A model generated the notes under the pieces. That model made no database searches, had not been told where the DNA came from, and saw nothing but the letters and a program-made list of their open reading frames with translations. Position numbers and translations under genes: made by a program. From contig CAWFTP010000003.1 of NCBI GenBank assembly GCA_963818885.1, positions 1,178,001 through 1,242,000 on the forward strand: DNA of 64,000 nucleotides, given 5' to 3'. This DNA is from DATFDN01 sp963818885 (GTDB lineage: Bacteria > Pseudomonadota > Alphaproteobacteria > Acetobacterales > Acetobacteraceae). This document shows positions 1 through 9,645 of this stretch, piece by piece (position 1 is the first letter of the stretch; every line of letters begins with the position of its first letter).

Positions 1-20
1 CCAAAGGGAAGTGTGCTCGG

Positions 21-770
21 GTGAGCCTGCGCCTGCTCGGTCCGCTCGCGCTCGTGCTGCTCGCGGCGCCGTTCGCGACGTTGGTTGGAGTCACCGATTG
101 GCATGCCTTTGCGTTGTCGGGGACCGACTGGGCGTCGGTCGCGACGTCGCTCGGCTACACCAGCCTCGCGATGGTGGTGGTGGTCGCGCTCGGCACGCCG
201 CTCGCTTGGTGGCTCGCCCGCCACGAGTTCCGCGGCAAGACGGCGGCGGAGGCTTTGGTGCTGGTGGCGCTGCTGACGCCGCCTCTTGCGCTCGGCATTC
301 TGCTTACTTCGCTGACCGGTCCCTATAGCATCTTTGGCGCGGCGCTCGAGCGGCTAGGCGTCAGCCTCACCAATACGGCAGGCGGCTTCGTGCTTGCTCA
401 GGTCTACGGCGCGATGCCGTATTACGTGCTCGCCGCGCGGGGCGCGTTCGAAGGCGTGGCGCGCGATCTTGAACGGATCGCGCTCACGCTCGGCAAGGAG
501 CCGTGGCAGGTGTTCCTGACCGTGACGCTGCCGCTCGCGCGGATCGGGCTCGCGGCGGCGTTCGCTCTCGCCTGGGTGCGCGCGCTGGGCGAGTTCGGGA
601 CGGCGCTCATCATCGCGTATTACCCGCACGGCATCCCGGTGCAGCTCTGGGTCAATCTGCAGGACCAGGGATTGAATGCGGTCTACCCGCTGCTCTGGGT
701 GTTTTTCGCCGCGGCATTGCCACTACCGCTTTGGCTGGGCCTCACCGCGCGACGGGGGGTACGCCCATGA
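21..770 (+). CDS. ModB-type ABC transporter permease
   Basis: Inner-membrane permease (249 aa) of the molybdate/tungstate/sulfate import class. Hydrophobic stretches lie near residues 5-25, 45-65, 75-97, 120-140, 175-195 and 220-240. The cytoplasmic EAA-like loop, around residues 150-175, contains LGKEPWQVFLTVTLP and would dock on the ATPase encoded next. The GTG start has AAGGGAA about 11 nt upstream. The stop overlaps the ATG of the downstream ATPase (ATGA), so the two are translationally coupled. The binding-protein gene would lie upstream, outside the window. The oxyanion substrate cannot be told from the permease alone. Confidence 0.85.
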   Translation: MSLRLLGPLALVLLAAPFATLVGVTDWHAFALSGTDWASVATSLGYTSLAMVVVVALGTPLAWWLARHEFRGKTAAEALVLVALLTPPLALGILLTSLTGPYSIFGAALERLGVSLTNTAGGFVLAQVYGAMPYYVLAARGAFEGVARDLERIALTLGKEPWQVFLTVTLPLARIGLAAAFALAWVRALGEFGTALIIAYYPHGIPVQLWVNLQDQGLNAVYPLLWVFFAAALPLPLWLGLTARRGVRP

Positions 771-1850
771 GCGAAGCACGGATCGTTTCGTTTCCCGCCG
801 CCCAGGTGCTCGAGGAGGAGGCGCCATCCCCGCCGATGCCGAGCATCGCCATCGACTACCGGCTGGTTCGTCCTGTGCCGGTCGACGCGCGCTTCACCGT
901 TCGCGGGCTGACCGTACTGCTAGGACTCAGCGGTGAGGGCAAAACGTCGCTCCTGGAGGCGATCGCGGGTCTGCTGCCCGCCGACGGCATGCCGTTTCGC
1001 GGCATGCCGGCGCAACGCCGTGCGATCGGTTATCTGCCGCAGGGCTTCGCACTCTTTCCGCACCTCCGCGCCTGGGAGAATGTCGCCTACCCGCTGCCGC
1101 GTGGACGCGGACGACGGGACCAGGCGCTCGCGCTGCTCGCCCGCGTCGGCATGGTGGCGTTCGCCGACCGTCTCCCCGCTGCGCTATCGGGCGGCCAACA
1201 GCAGCGCGTAGCGCTGGCCCGCGCGCTGGCCCGCGCGCCGGAACTGCTGCTGCTCGATGAGCCGACATCGGCGCTCGACCCAACGACGCGCGACGAGGTG
1301 CTCGCCGAACTCACCGATGACCTGCGCCGGCTACAAGTTCCCGACACTCGCGGTAACGCACGACGCCCATGTCGCCGGGATGGCCGACTGGGTCGCAGTA
1401 ATGGCGGAGCACCGGATCGCGCAGGAGGGCTCGGCCGCCGACGTATTCGCCCACCCGACAAACCGCGCAGTGGCACGGCTCGCGGGCGTGCGCAATCTGC
1501 TCGCGGGGAGCGTGCGATTGATCGCCAACGGTTGGGCGACGGTGGAGGTCGCCGGCGCCATGCTACGCGCGCCCGCACCGGGCTGGCTTGCCGCGGGAAT
1601 GGCGGTGGACTTGGCGATCCGCTCCGAGGACATCGCGCTAGGAGTGGCCGGCGAAAGCGTGCGGGAGGCAAACGCGCTGACGGTTACTCTGGTGGAGACC
1701 CGCCCCGATGGAGCGGCGCTGCGCGTGCGCACGGCCCCGCCGCTCGCGCTCGACATCCTGCTGCCGCGCTGGGCCCCCGTCCTACCACGCGAGGGATCGG
1801 CAGCGACGGCGCTGGTGCGCGCGGCGTCGGTGCATCTGATGCGGAGGTAA
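767..1850 (+). CDS. ModC-type ABC transporter ATPase, one frame break
   Basis: ATP-binding partner of the preceding permease, about 360 aa once repaired. The first frame holds Walker A (GLSGEGKTS), Q-loop, signature LSGGQQQR and Walker B LLLLDEPTSALD. Near 1330-1345 the frame shifts by +1, and the second frame carries the H-loop (LAVTHD) followed by a C-terminal TOBE-like regulatory region of about 120 residues. Total length minus one base is a multiple of three, which fits one extra base. The start overlaps the permease stop by 4 nt. The C-terminal domain resembles oxyanion-binding TOBE domains only loosely, so molybdate or tungstate specificity is inferred. Confidence 0.8.
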
Positions 1851-1858
1851 GCTCGGCG

Positions 1859-2662
1859 TCAGCAGTGCTTCGGCTGCGGCGCGAACTGCACCAGCTTGGC
1901 GTCCATGACGAAGTCGCCAAAGTCCATTGCCATGTCGCCAGCGACCCCGTTCTCCCAATAGCGCATGCCCACTTGGTAGTCGGGCAGCATCGACGTCGAA
2001 TCCCAGTCATAGAAGGCGATATGGACTTTCGTGCTGGGCAGCTTCGAGAGCACCGGCCAGCGGGTCGGCTTGGGCGGATCCCATGCCGTGACGACGATGG
2101 AGCTGTCCTCGGCGCCGTTCTCCGACGTGCCGTCGAACAAAGGCAGGTTCAGCAGCCGTCGGCCCGCACGCGCGGCGGCAATGATGGTCGCGGTGTGCGC
2201 CATCGGAAACAGCGTACCGCGCGGCAGCTTGATGCTGACGCGCTTCGGACGCGTGTAGTGCGCGACGCCTGGCCCGCCATTCGGCTCCAGCGTCGCGTCG
2301 CCATCAGTCTGGCTGGCGACTGCCTCATCGGTGGTCTGCTTCATGTGGAAGCGCAGCCGACGTCCGTTCTTCGATTCCCATGTCGCATAGTCGGAGACCA
2401 TTTGGACGGTCTGGCCGTCCGTGTTGGTCACCATCATGTCGAGCCGCTGGCGCACCGCCCACCCGTCGCAGGCGTCGATCACCTCATAGCCCATCGTACC
2501 GTGCGCGGCGATGACGTCGCCGCGCGAATTGGCAAGTGAGAGCGAGTAGAGCGCGCGGTGTGCCGCGAGCGGGACGCCGGCCGCAGCGACCGGCGCATTG
2601 TTGGCGGCGAACGCCGGCGCAGCGAACAACAGAACGACCGCCAGCGCGGCGAAACGGCGCAT
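1859..2662 (-). CDS. eipB: EipB / DUF1849 periplasmic cell-envelope integrity protein
   Basis: Secreted protein (267 aa). A clean signal peptide (MRRFAALAVVLLFAAPAFA) precedes a mature beta-rich domain with the hallmark DACDGW near the N-terminus and a C-terminal PKHC. In EipB the equivalent two cysteines form a disulfide closing a beta-spiral, and the protein maintains envelope integrity in Brucella. An ATG at 2662 was chosen over an upstream in-frame GTG (2683) because GGAGAG sits about 9 nt before it and the signal peptide begins there. It lies 26 nt downstream of aspS on the same strand and may be co-transcribed with it. Confidence 0.88.
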   Translation of the reverse strand: MRRFAALAVVLLFAAPAFAANNAPVAAAGVPLAAHRALYSLSLANSRGDVIAAHGTMGYEVIDACDGWAVRQRLDMMVTNTDGQTVQMVSDYATWESKNGRRLRFHMKQTTDEAVASQTDGDATLEPNGGPGVAHYTRPKRVSIKLPRGTLFPMAHTATIIAAARAGRRLLNLPLFDGTSENGAEDSSIVVTAWDPPKPTRWPVLSKLPSTKVHIAFYDWDSTSMLPDYQVGMRYWENGVAGDMAMDFGDFVMDAKLVQFAPQPKHC

Positions 2663-2688
2663 ACGCAGAACTCTCCGAGGCACAGGGA

Positions 2689-4473
2689 TCAGGGCGGTTT
2701 CGGGCGAGGCAGGTCGAGGCGGATCGAAAGTTCCTTGAGGCGTTCCGGGGCAACCGGGGCAGGTGCGCCCATCATCAGGTCCTCGCCTTGCTGGTTGAGC
2801 GGGAACAGAATCACCTCGCGGATGTTCGGCTCCTCCGCGAGGAGCATGACGATGCGGTCGATTCCAGGCGCGGAGCCCCCATGCGGTGGCGCACCCAGGC
2901 GGAAGGCATTTAGCATCCCGCCGAAGCGCGCCTCCACCTCTTCTTGCGAATAGCCGGCGATGCGGAACGCCTCGAACATGATGTCGGGGCGGTGATTGCG
3001 GATGGCGCCCGAGGAGAGCTCCACTCCGTTGCAGACGATGTCATACTGGAAGGCCTTGACGGTCAGCGGGTCCTGCGTCTTCAGCGCCTCCATCCCGCCT
3101 TGCGGCATGCTGAACGGGTTGTGGCTGAAGTCGATCTGCCCGGTTTCCTCGTTGCGTTCATACATCGGAAAGTCGGTGATCCAGCAGAAGCGGAACGCGC
3201 CGGTCTCGCACAGGTCGAGCTCCGCGCCCAGGCGCATGCGCACGAGGCCCGCGAATTTCCAAGCCTCATCGGCCTTGCCGGCGACGAAGAACACCGCGTC
3301 TCCCGCGCCGAGCCCGCAGGCGGCCCGGATCGCATCGGCGCGGTCGGGTTCGAGGTTGCGCGCGATCGGACCCTTGGGGCCGTCGGCGTCGAAGATGATG
3401 TAGCCGAGGCCGCCGGCACCTTCCTCGCGCGCCCACTCGTTCAGCTTGTCGAAGAAGCTGCGCGGATTGCGGCCCGCGCCCGGGGCGGCGATTGCCCGCA
3501 CCGCGCCGCCCGAAGCGGCGATGCGGGCAAAGAGGCCGAAGCCGGAGCCAGCGAAATGCTGCGTCACATCCACGATGCGCAGCGGATTGCGCAGATCCGG
3601 CTTGTCGGTGCCAAACTCGAGCAGGGCCATCTCGTACGGGATGCGCACAAAGGGCGGCGGCGAGACGGCGCGGCCTTCAGCGAACTCCTCGAACACGCCG
3701 GCGATGACGGGCTCGATAGTGGCAAACACGTCCTCCTGGGTGACGAAGCTCATCTCGAAATCGAGCTGGTAGAACTCGCCTGGGCTGCGGTCGGCGCGCG
3801 AAGCCTCGTCGCGAAAGCAGGGCGCGATTTGGAAGTAGCGGTCAAAGCCGGCGACCATGATGAGCTGCTTGAATTGCTGCGGCGCCTGCGGCAGTGCGTA
3901 GAAATTGCCTGGGTGCAGGCGCGAGGGCACGAGGAAGTCGCGCGCTCCTTCCGGGCTTGACGCGGTCAGGATCGGAGTCTGGAACTCGGTGAAGCCCGCT
4001 TCGATCATGCGGCGGCGGATCGAGGCGATCACCTTGGCGCGCAGCATCATGTTGTGGTGCAGCTTCTCGCGCCTCAGGTCGAGGAAGCGGTATTTGAGCC
4101 GCAGGTCTTCCGGATATTTCTCGTCCCCGGCGACCTGGATCGGCAGCACCTCGGCGGCGGACTGCACGTCGAGAGCCGCGACCCGGAGCTCGATCTCTCC
4201 CGTCGGCAGGCGCGGATTGACGGTGCCCCCCTCCCGGCGAACGACCTCTCCGGTGACCGTCAGCACGCTCTCCGGGCGCGCAGTCTCGGCGCCGGCGAAG
4301 GCGGGGCTGCCGGCGGGGAAGACGCATTGCATCAGGCCAGTGTGGTCGCGCAGGTCGATGAACAGGAGGCCGCCATGGTCGCGCTTGGCATGCACCCAGC
4401 CGGAGAGGCGGGCGGTCGTTCCCGCGTCGGCGGCGCGCAGGGCGCCGCATGTATGGGTGCGGTAGGCGTGCAT
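2689..4473 (-). CDS. aspS: aspartyl-tRNA synthetase
   Basis: Class II aminoacyl-tRNA synthetase (594 aa, normal bacterial length) that charges tRNA-Asp. The order is an N-terminal OB-fold anticodon-binding domain (GWVHAKRDHGGLLFIDLRD), motif 1 (FTEFQTPILTASSPEGARD), motif 2 (CFRDEASRADRSPGEFYQLD), the bacterial GAD insertion domain and motif 3 (GSAPGIDRIVMLL). The start ATG precedes MHAYRTHTCG, the typical alphaproteobacterial N-terminus. Many alphaproteobacterial AspRS also charge tRNA-Asn; the sequence alone does not settle this. Divergent from rnd across about 105 nt, so both promoters should lie there. The frame is intact. Confidence 0.97.
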   Translation of the reverse strand: MHAYRTHTCGALRAADAGTTARLSGWVHAKRDHGGLLFIDLRDHTGLMQCVFPAGSPAFAGAETARPESVLTVTGEVVRREGGTVNPRLPTGEIELRVAALDVQSAAEVLPIQVAGDEKYPEDLRLKYRFLDLRREKLHHNMMLRAKVIASIRRRMIEAGFTEFQTPILTASSPEGARDFLVPSRLHPGNFYALPQAPQQFKQLIMVAGFDRYFQIAPCFRDEASRADRSPGEFYQLDFEMSFVTQEDVFATIEPVIAGVFEEFAEGRAVSPPPFVRIPYEMALLEFGTDKPDLRNPLRIVDVTQHFAGSGFGLFARIAASGGAVRAIAAPGAGRNPRSFFDKLNEWAREEGAGGLGYIIFDADGPKGPIARNLEPDRADAIRAACGLGAGDAVFFVAGKADEAWKFAGLVRMRLGAELDLCETGAFRFCWITDFPMYERNEETGQIDFSHNPFSMPQGGMEALKTQDPLTVKAFQYDIVCNGVELSSGAIRNHRPDIMFEAFRIAGYSQEEVEARFGGMLNAFRLGAPPHGGSAPGIDRIVMLLAEEPNIREVILFPLNQQGEDLMMGAPAPVAPERLKELSIRLDLPRPKPP

Positions 4474-4578
4474 CGCTGGGATTCCGGCGGGAAGAGGGGC
4501 GCACACAAGCTTCACCGTACCGAGCAAGTCAAGGCCCGGTTTTGGCGATGCAGACGCCGCCGTGTAGAAGCACCGCGC

Positions 4579-5778
4579 ATGGCCCGCCCCGACCGACCCA
4601 CCTTCCCGCCGCCCGTCCTGATCGAGACTACCCAGGCGCTGGAAGCCCTGTGCGACCGGCTTGCCCAAGAGCGGTTCGTAACGCTCGACACCGAGTTCAT
4701 GCGCGAGCGCACCTACTGGCCGGAGCTGTGCGTCGTGCAACTCGCAGGCGCGCAGGAGGTCGCCATCGTCGATGCGGAGGCGCCGGAAATCAATCTCGCC
4801 GCGCTCGGGCGGCTGCTCGCTGATGAACGGGTGCTGAAGGTTGTCCATGCGGGACGTCAGGATATCGAGATCTTCGTGCTGAAGTTCGGCGCGGTGCCGA
4901 GACCCGTGTTCGACACACAGATTGCCGCGATGGTTGCGGGTTTCGGCGAGCAGGTCGGCTACGACGCCCTGGTTTCGTCGCTCGCCGGCGGACATATCGA
5001 CAAGGTGCACCGCTTCAGCGACTGGTCGGCGCGCCCTCTGTCGGCGGCGCAGATCGCCTATGCCGCAGCCGACGTGACCTGGCTGCGCGTCGTCCATGAG
5101 CGATTGTGTGAGCGGCTGCAACACGAGGGGCGGCTTGGCTGGGTGGAGCAGGAGATGGCCGCCCTCGCCAGTCCTGCCATCTACCGGACCGATCCGGAGG
5201 CCGCCTGGGAGCGGCTACACCCGAAAAGCGGCAACCGTCGCTTCCTTGGAATGCTGCGCGCCATCGCCGCCTGGCGCGAACGCGAGGCGCAGCAAGCCAA
5301 CATTCCCCGCCAGCGGCTGGTCAAAGACGAGACGCTGAGCGAGATCGCAGCGAACGCGCCCGACACGCCCGCGGCGCTGGCCCGCGCACGCGGCATTACG
5401 CGCGGCTTTGCGGAAGGAAGAATGGGCGCCTCCCTGCTCGCGGCCATTGCCGAGGCGGCATCCGAGCCCGAAGCATCGCTACCGGAGGCGGCAGCGCCGC
5501 GGTCCACCCGCCCCTCCCCTGCCTTGGTCGCGCTGCTCAAAGTGCTGTTGGCGGCAAAAGCGGAGGAGCATCACGTCGCCCCTAGGCTGGTCGCCTCAAG
5601 CGAGGACATCGAGCGGCTAGCGCTGGGAGAGGAAGCGGGTATCGGCGCGCTGGAGGCCTGGCGGCGGACGGTGTTCGGCGATGACGCGCTGGCGCTGCGC
5701 GACGGCCGCCTGGCGCTCGGCGTCGAGGGCAGGCGCGTGAAGCTGATCGACACAACCGATCACGCTCATGAAGAATGA
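4579..5778 (+). CDS. rnd: ribonuclease D
   Basis: 3'-5' exoribonuclease (399 aa) acting in tRNA 3'-end maturation. The DEDDy catalytic residues are visible: DTEF (Asp, Glu) in the first block, the Asp of HAGRQDIEIF, and Tyr plus Asp in IAYAAADVTWL. An HRDC domain follows (AAWREREAQQANIPRQRLVK), then a C-terminal HRDC-like tail, as in E. coli RNase D. The ATG opens MARPDRPTFPPP, 105 nt from the divergent aspS. Length and domain order are normal and the frame is intact. Confidence 0.95.
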   Translation: MARPDRPTFPPPVLIETTQALEALCDRLAQERFVTLDTEFMRERTYWPELCVVQLAGAQEVAIVDAEAPEINLAALGRLLADERVLKVVHAGRQDIEIFVLKFGAVPRPVFDTQIAAMVAGFGEQVGYDALVSSLAGGHIDKVHRFSDWSARPLSAAQIAYAAADVTWLRVVHERLCERLQHEGRLGWVEQEMAALASPAIYRTDPEAAWERLHPKSGNRRFLGMLRAIAAWREREAQQANIPRQRLVKDETLSEIAANAPDTPAALARARGITRGFAEGRMGASLLAAIAEAASEPEASLPEAAAPRSTRPSPALVALLKVLLAAKAEEHHVAPRLVASSEDIERLALGEEAGIGALEAWRRTVFGDDALALRDGRLALGVEGRRVKLIDTTDHAHEE

Positions 5779-5941
5779 CGATTTGAACTCGATGAAGCGG
5801 CAGGCTCTAATCGCGGCCTCTGCATCTCCTTCTCATGCAGGTGTCGAGGGCGCGCGCCGCCAGGATCGTCGCCGATCCGCCCCGGGCCGGAGCGGTCATG
5901 TAAATTGAAGGGGAAATTAGCGATATCGGTCGGAGGGAACC

Positions 5942-8123
5942 ATGGACGCAGCAACAGAGGACAACAGCGCGGGCAACTGCCCAGTCGTGCACTCGAGCCG
6001 CAGAACCAACCGGGACTGGTGGCCGAACCAGCTGGACCTTCAGGTTCTTCACCAGCACTCCAGCCTGTCTGATCCGATGGGCGAGGCGTTCGACTACGCC
6101 GCCGAGTTCAAGAGCCTGGACCTGAATGCCGTGATCAAGGACCTGCATGCCTTGATGACGAACTCGCAGGACTGGTGGCCCGCCGATTTCGGGCACTACG
6201 GCGGCCTGATGATCCGGATGGCGTGGCACAGCGCCGGCACCTACCGCATCGCCGATGGCCGCGGCGGCGCCGGAGCCGGGCAGCAGCGCTTCGCCCCGCT
6301 GAACAGCTGGCCGGACAATGCGAGCCTCGACAAGGCACGCCGGCTGCTATGGCCGATCAAGCAGAAATACGGCCGGAAAATCTCCTGGGCCGACCTGATC
6401 GTCCTGGCCGGCAACGTCGCCCTCGAATCGATGGGCTTCAAGACCTTCGGCTTCGGCGGCGGGCGCAAGGATGTCTGGGAGCCCGAAGAGCTCTACTGGG
6501 GTCCCGAGGGGACGTGGCTGGGGGACGAACGCTATAGCGGCGAACGCGAGCTTCGAAATCCGCTCGCGGCTGTGCAAATGGGCCTGATCTACGTCAATCC
6601 GGAAGGACCGAACGGCAAGCCGGATCCGGTCGCGGCGGCCAGGGACATCCGCGAAACGTTCTTCCGCATGGCGATGAACGACGAGGAGACCGTGGCGCTG
6701 ATCGCGGGCGGACACACCTTCGGCAAGACCCATGGCGCGGGCGATTCGTCATTCATCGGCCCGGCGCCGGAAGCCGCCGATGTCGAGGATCAAGGCCTCG
6801 GCTGGAAGAGCAAGTATGGCACGGGGGTCGGGCCGGATGCCTTCACCGGCGGCCCGGAGGTCATCTGGTCGCAGACCCCGACGAAGTGGAGCAACTACTA
6901 TTTCGAGAATCTCTTCAAGTTCGAATGGGAGTTGACGAAGAGCCCGGCGGGAGCCTGGCAGTTCACGGCCAAGGACGCCCCCGCGACGGTGCCGGACCCG
7001 TTCGATCCTTCGAAGAAGCGTGTGCCGACCATGCTGGTCACGGACCTCTCGCTGCGGATGGACCCGGCCTACGAGAAGGTTTCGCGGCGCTTCCTCGAGC
7101 ACCCGGACCAGTTCGCGGACGCGTTCGCCCGGGCATGGTTCAAGCTCACGCATCGCGATATGGGCCCGATCATCCGGTACCTCGGCCCGCTCGTGCCGAA
7201 GGAGATCCTGATCTGGCAGGACCCGATCCCCGCCGTGGATCATCCACTGATCGATGAGCAGGATATCGCTGCTTTGAAGGCAAAAATCCTCGCATCTGGC
7301 CTATCGGTTTCCCAGCTGGTTTCGACGGCCTGGGCGTCGGCGTCGACGTTCCGCGGCTCTGACAAGCGTGGCGGAGCCAACGGCGCCCGCATTCGCCTCG
7401 CGCCGCAGAAAAACTGGGAGATCAACCAGCCGGCTTATCTCGCGAGGGTACTGCAAACGCTCGAGGCGATCCAAGGGGAGTTCAACGGCTCGGCCAGTGG
7501 CGGCAAGAAGGTTTCGCTCGCCGACCTGATCGTACTCGGCGGCAACGCCGCGATCGAGAAAGCGGCGAAGGCCGCCGGGCAGGACGTGAAGGTTCCCTTC
7601 ACGCCGGGTCGCATGGACGCGTCGCAGGAGCAAACTGATGTCGAGTCCTTCGGACCACTCGAACCGACCGCTGACGGATTCCGCAATTATCTCCGCGGCG
7701 ATCAGCTCATGATGCCCGAGGAGGCATTGGTGGACCGGGCGGAATTGCTGACTTCTGACGGCGCCCGAGATGACGGTTCTCGTCGGCGGCCTGCGCGTCC
7801 TCGGCGCCAACGCCGGTGGGTCCAACCACGGCGTCTTCACCAACCGACCGGAGACGCTGACGAACGACTTCTTCGTCAACCTGCTCACCATGGCTACCCA
7901 GTGGCAGCCGGCCGGCTCTGACGGCGTGTACGAAGGTCGCGACCGCAAGACAGGCGAGCTCAAGTGGACCGGCACTCGTGTCGACCTGATCTTCGGTTCG
8001 CACTCGCAGTTGCGCGCCTTCGGCGAGGTCTATGCCTGTGCGGATTCGAAGGAGAAATTCGTGAAGGACTTCGTCGCGGCGTGGGCCAAGGTGATGAACC
8101 TCGATCGCTTCGACCTCGCCTGA
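5942..8123 (+). CDS. katG: catalase-peroxidase KatG, one frame break
   Basis: Bifunctional haem catalase/peroxidase that detoxifies H2O2, about 726 aa after repair. Distal-site Arg92, Trp95 and His96 lie in IRMAWHSAGTYR. The proximal haem ligand is His258 (GGHTFGKTHG). The Met-Tyr-Trp cross-link set (Trp95, Tyr217 in GLIYVNPEG, Met243 in FRMAMND) is complete. The C-terminal half follows the usual duplicated fold. Near 7753 one extra base (acTTctg) moves the last ~120 residues to another frame; the homology reads straight through. RBS GGAGGGAACC precedes the ATG. The 163 nt before it show no clear OxyR-type site that I can identify. A strong hairpin follows the stop. Confidence 0.93.
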
Positions 8124-8149
8124 TCGCGTCCTGCCCTTCGGCATCGAGG

Positions 8150-8180
8150 CTTCCGATCCGGTCAACCTCCGGATCGGAAG
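8150..8180 (+). terminator. perfect 12-bp hairpin after katG
   Basis: CTTCCGATCCGG and its exact reverse complement are separated by a 7-nt loop, 27 nt after the katG stop. The stem is perfect and GC-rich but no T-run follows, so it is either a transcription terminator of reduced canonical form or an mRNA 3'-end stabiliser separating katG from the Liv operon. Confidence 0.6.
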
Positions 8181-8265
8181 TCCGCTTGAACCGACGCGTC
8201 CTTGCCTTTCCTGAACAAGCAGCTATTCACGCTGGCCCAGAGAGGCACGGGTGGGAGGAACAACC

Positions 8266-9543
8266 ATGACGGTTCGCGCCGTGCTGGCAGGCGCGTTGGC
8301 GCTGCCGCTGCTGCTCGGCACCCGGGCGCTGGCTGCCGACACGACACTGGCACCGGCCGAGATCAAGATCGGTACTCTCTACGCGGGCACGGGTGCCTTT
8401 GCCAGCATCTCCATGCCCGTGTTCAGCGCGCTGAAGTTGTGGGTTAGCGACGCTAATGCGCAGGGCGGCGTGTTCGTGAAGCCCTACGGCAAGAAGATCC
8501 CTCTCAAGCTGATCGCCTATGACGATCAGAGCAGCACCTCGACGGCCGCGACGCTGTACAATCAGCTTATCACCCAGGACCATGTGGATGTGCTGCTGTC
8601 CGACTCGGGATCGGTGTTGACCTCGGTCGCGGTGCCGATCGCGAGGGAGCACAAGATGTTCCTGTTCGACGTGTCGGGCACCGGCAGGACGTTCTTCAGC
8701 AAGGACAATCCCTACATCGCGCTGATGGCGCTCCCAGTTGCCACCGTGCTGCCGCACCGCACCGCCGAGTTCCTGGACACCGTCGGTGTGGAGCAGGGCA
8801 TAAAGCGGCTCGCGATCCTGTATTCCACCAACGACTTCACCGGCAGCGTCGCTGCCGCCTTCAAGGAAGAGATCGAGAAGGCCAGCAAGGTCCAGCTCGT
8901 CTACTACAACGGGGTGCCGACCAGCACCTCCAGCTATACCGTGCTGATCAACAACATCGCGGCGCAAAAGCCGGATGCCGTCGCTGAACTCGGCTACGTC
9001 GGAAACGACATTGCTTTTCTGCGCAACCTCGAGGAGTCCGGCCTCAAGTTTCCCTTCGTGTTTACGATCTATTCTGGCGTCGAGACCGACGAGGTGCTAC
9101 GCAACGTCGGCGTTCCGGCGATGACCCACGTGTTCAGCTGGGTCTCGCCCTCGGCCTACGAGTACAAAGTCAATTTCGGGCCGAGACTGTCGGCGTTCCA
9201 TGCGGAATGGAACAAGCACTTTCCGGCGGGGTCCAGCATCTCCTGGGGTGCCAATTCGGTCTATGGCTACATGGCCGGCCTCGTGGTCCAACGCGCGTTG
9301 GAGACCACCAAGGGCATGAGCCAGATGGACCTGCATGACGCGGTGTTCGCGCTTTCGGGCAAGCTCGAGACCATGGCCGGACCGTTCAAGCTGAACAGCG
9401 AGGGCGCGCAGATCGGCGAGCTCGATCCGGTCGGCCAGTTGCAACCCGACGGCAAGGGCGAGCTCAAGATGGTCGTCGTCCACCCGCTGGACATCGCCCA
9501 GGCCAAGCCGGTATTCGGCGAAACCGGCGCGAAACAGAATTGA
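8266..9543 (+). CDS. Liv-type ABC substrate-binding protein (copy 1)
   Basis: Periplasmic binding protein of the hydrophobic-amino-acid (HAAT) class, 425 aa with a Sec signal (MTVRAVLAGALALPLLLGTRALAAD). Type I periplasmic-binding fold features include IKIGTLYAGTGAFA at the first strand and YDDQSSTSTAATLYNQLITQ in the ligand lobe. The ATG at 8266 has GGGAGGAAC 5 nt upstream and is preferred over an in-frame start 15 nt earlier. It is a close paralogue of the next gene; both precede livHMGF, so this copy probably gives the transporter a second ligand specificity. The ligand is not predictable. Confidence 0.9.
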   Translation: MTVRAVLAGALALPLLLGTRALAADTTLAPAEIKIGTLYAGTGAFASISMPVFSALKLWVSDANAQGGVFVKPYGKKIPLKLIAYDDQSSTSTAATLYNQLITQDHVDVLLSDSGSVLTSVAVPIAREHKMFLFDVSGTGRTFFSKDNPYIALMALPVATVLPHRTAEFLDTVGVEQGIKRLAILYSTNDFTGSVAAAFKEEIEKASKVQLVYYNGVPTSTSSYTVLINNIAAQKPDAVAELGYVGNDIAFLRNLEESGLKFPFVFTIYSGVETDEVLRNVGVPAMTHVFSWVSPSAYEYKVNFGPRLSAFHAEWNKHFPAGSSISWGANSVYGYMAGLVVQRALETTKGMSQMDLHDAVFALSGKLETMAGPFKLNSEGAQIGELDPVGQLQPDGKGELKMVVVHPLDIAQAKPVFGETGAKQN

Positions 9544-9645
9544 ACCTGCCGCCGGCGGTTTCTCTATCAAGAACCTGCCGTTGCCTTGCCCGCATGGCCA
9601 GCCTATGCACGTGTCCGGACCAATGATGGGCGAAGGGAAGCAGCC

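Noticed and set aside
503..2539. Very long plus-strand open frame spanning modC and the opposite strand of eipB
   Set aside because: Only its first part matches an ABC ATPase; after the frame break the rest is antisense to eipB and has no homology pattern.
4054..4578. In-frame N-terminal extension of ribonuclease D
   Set aside because: It is the complement of the aspS 5' region; the RNase D family begins at the ATG at 4579.
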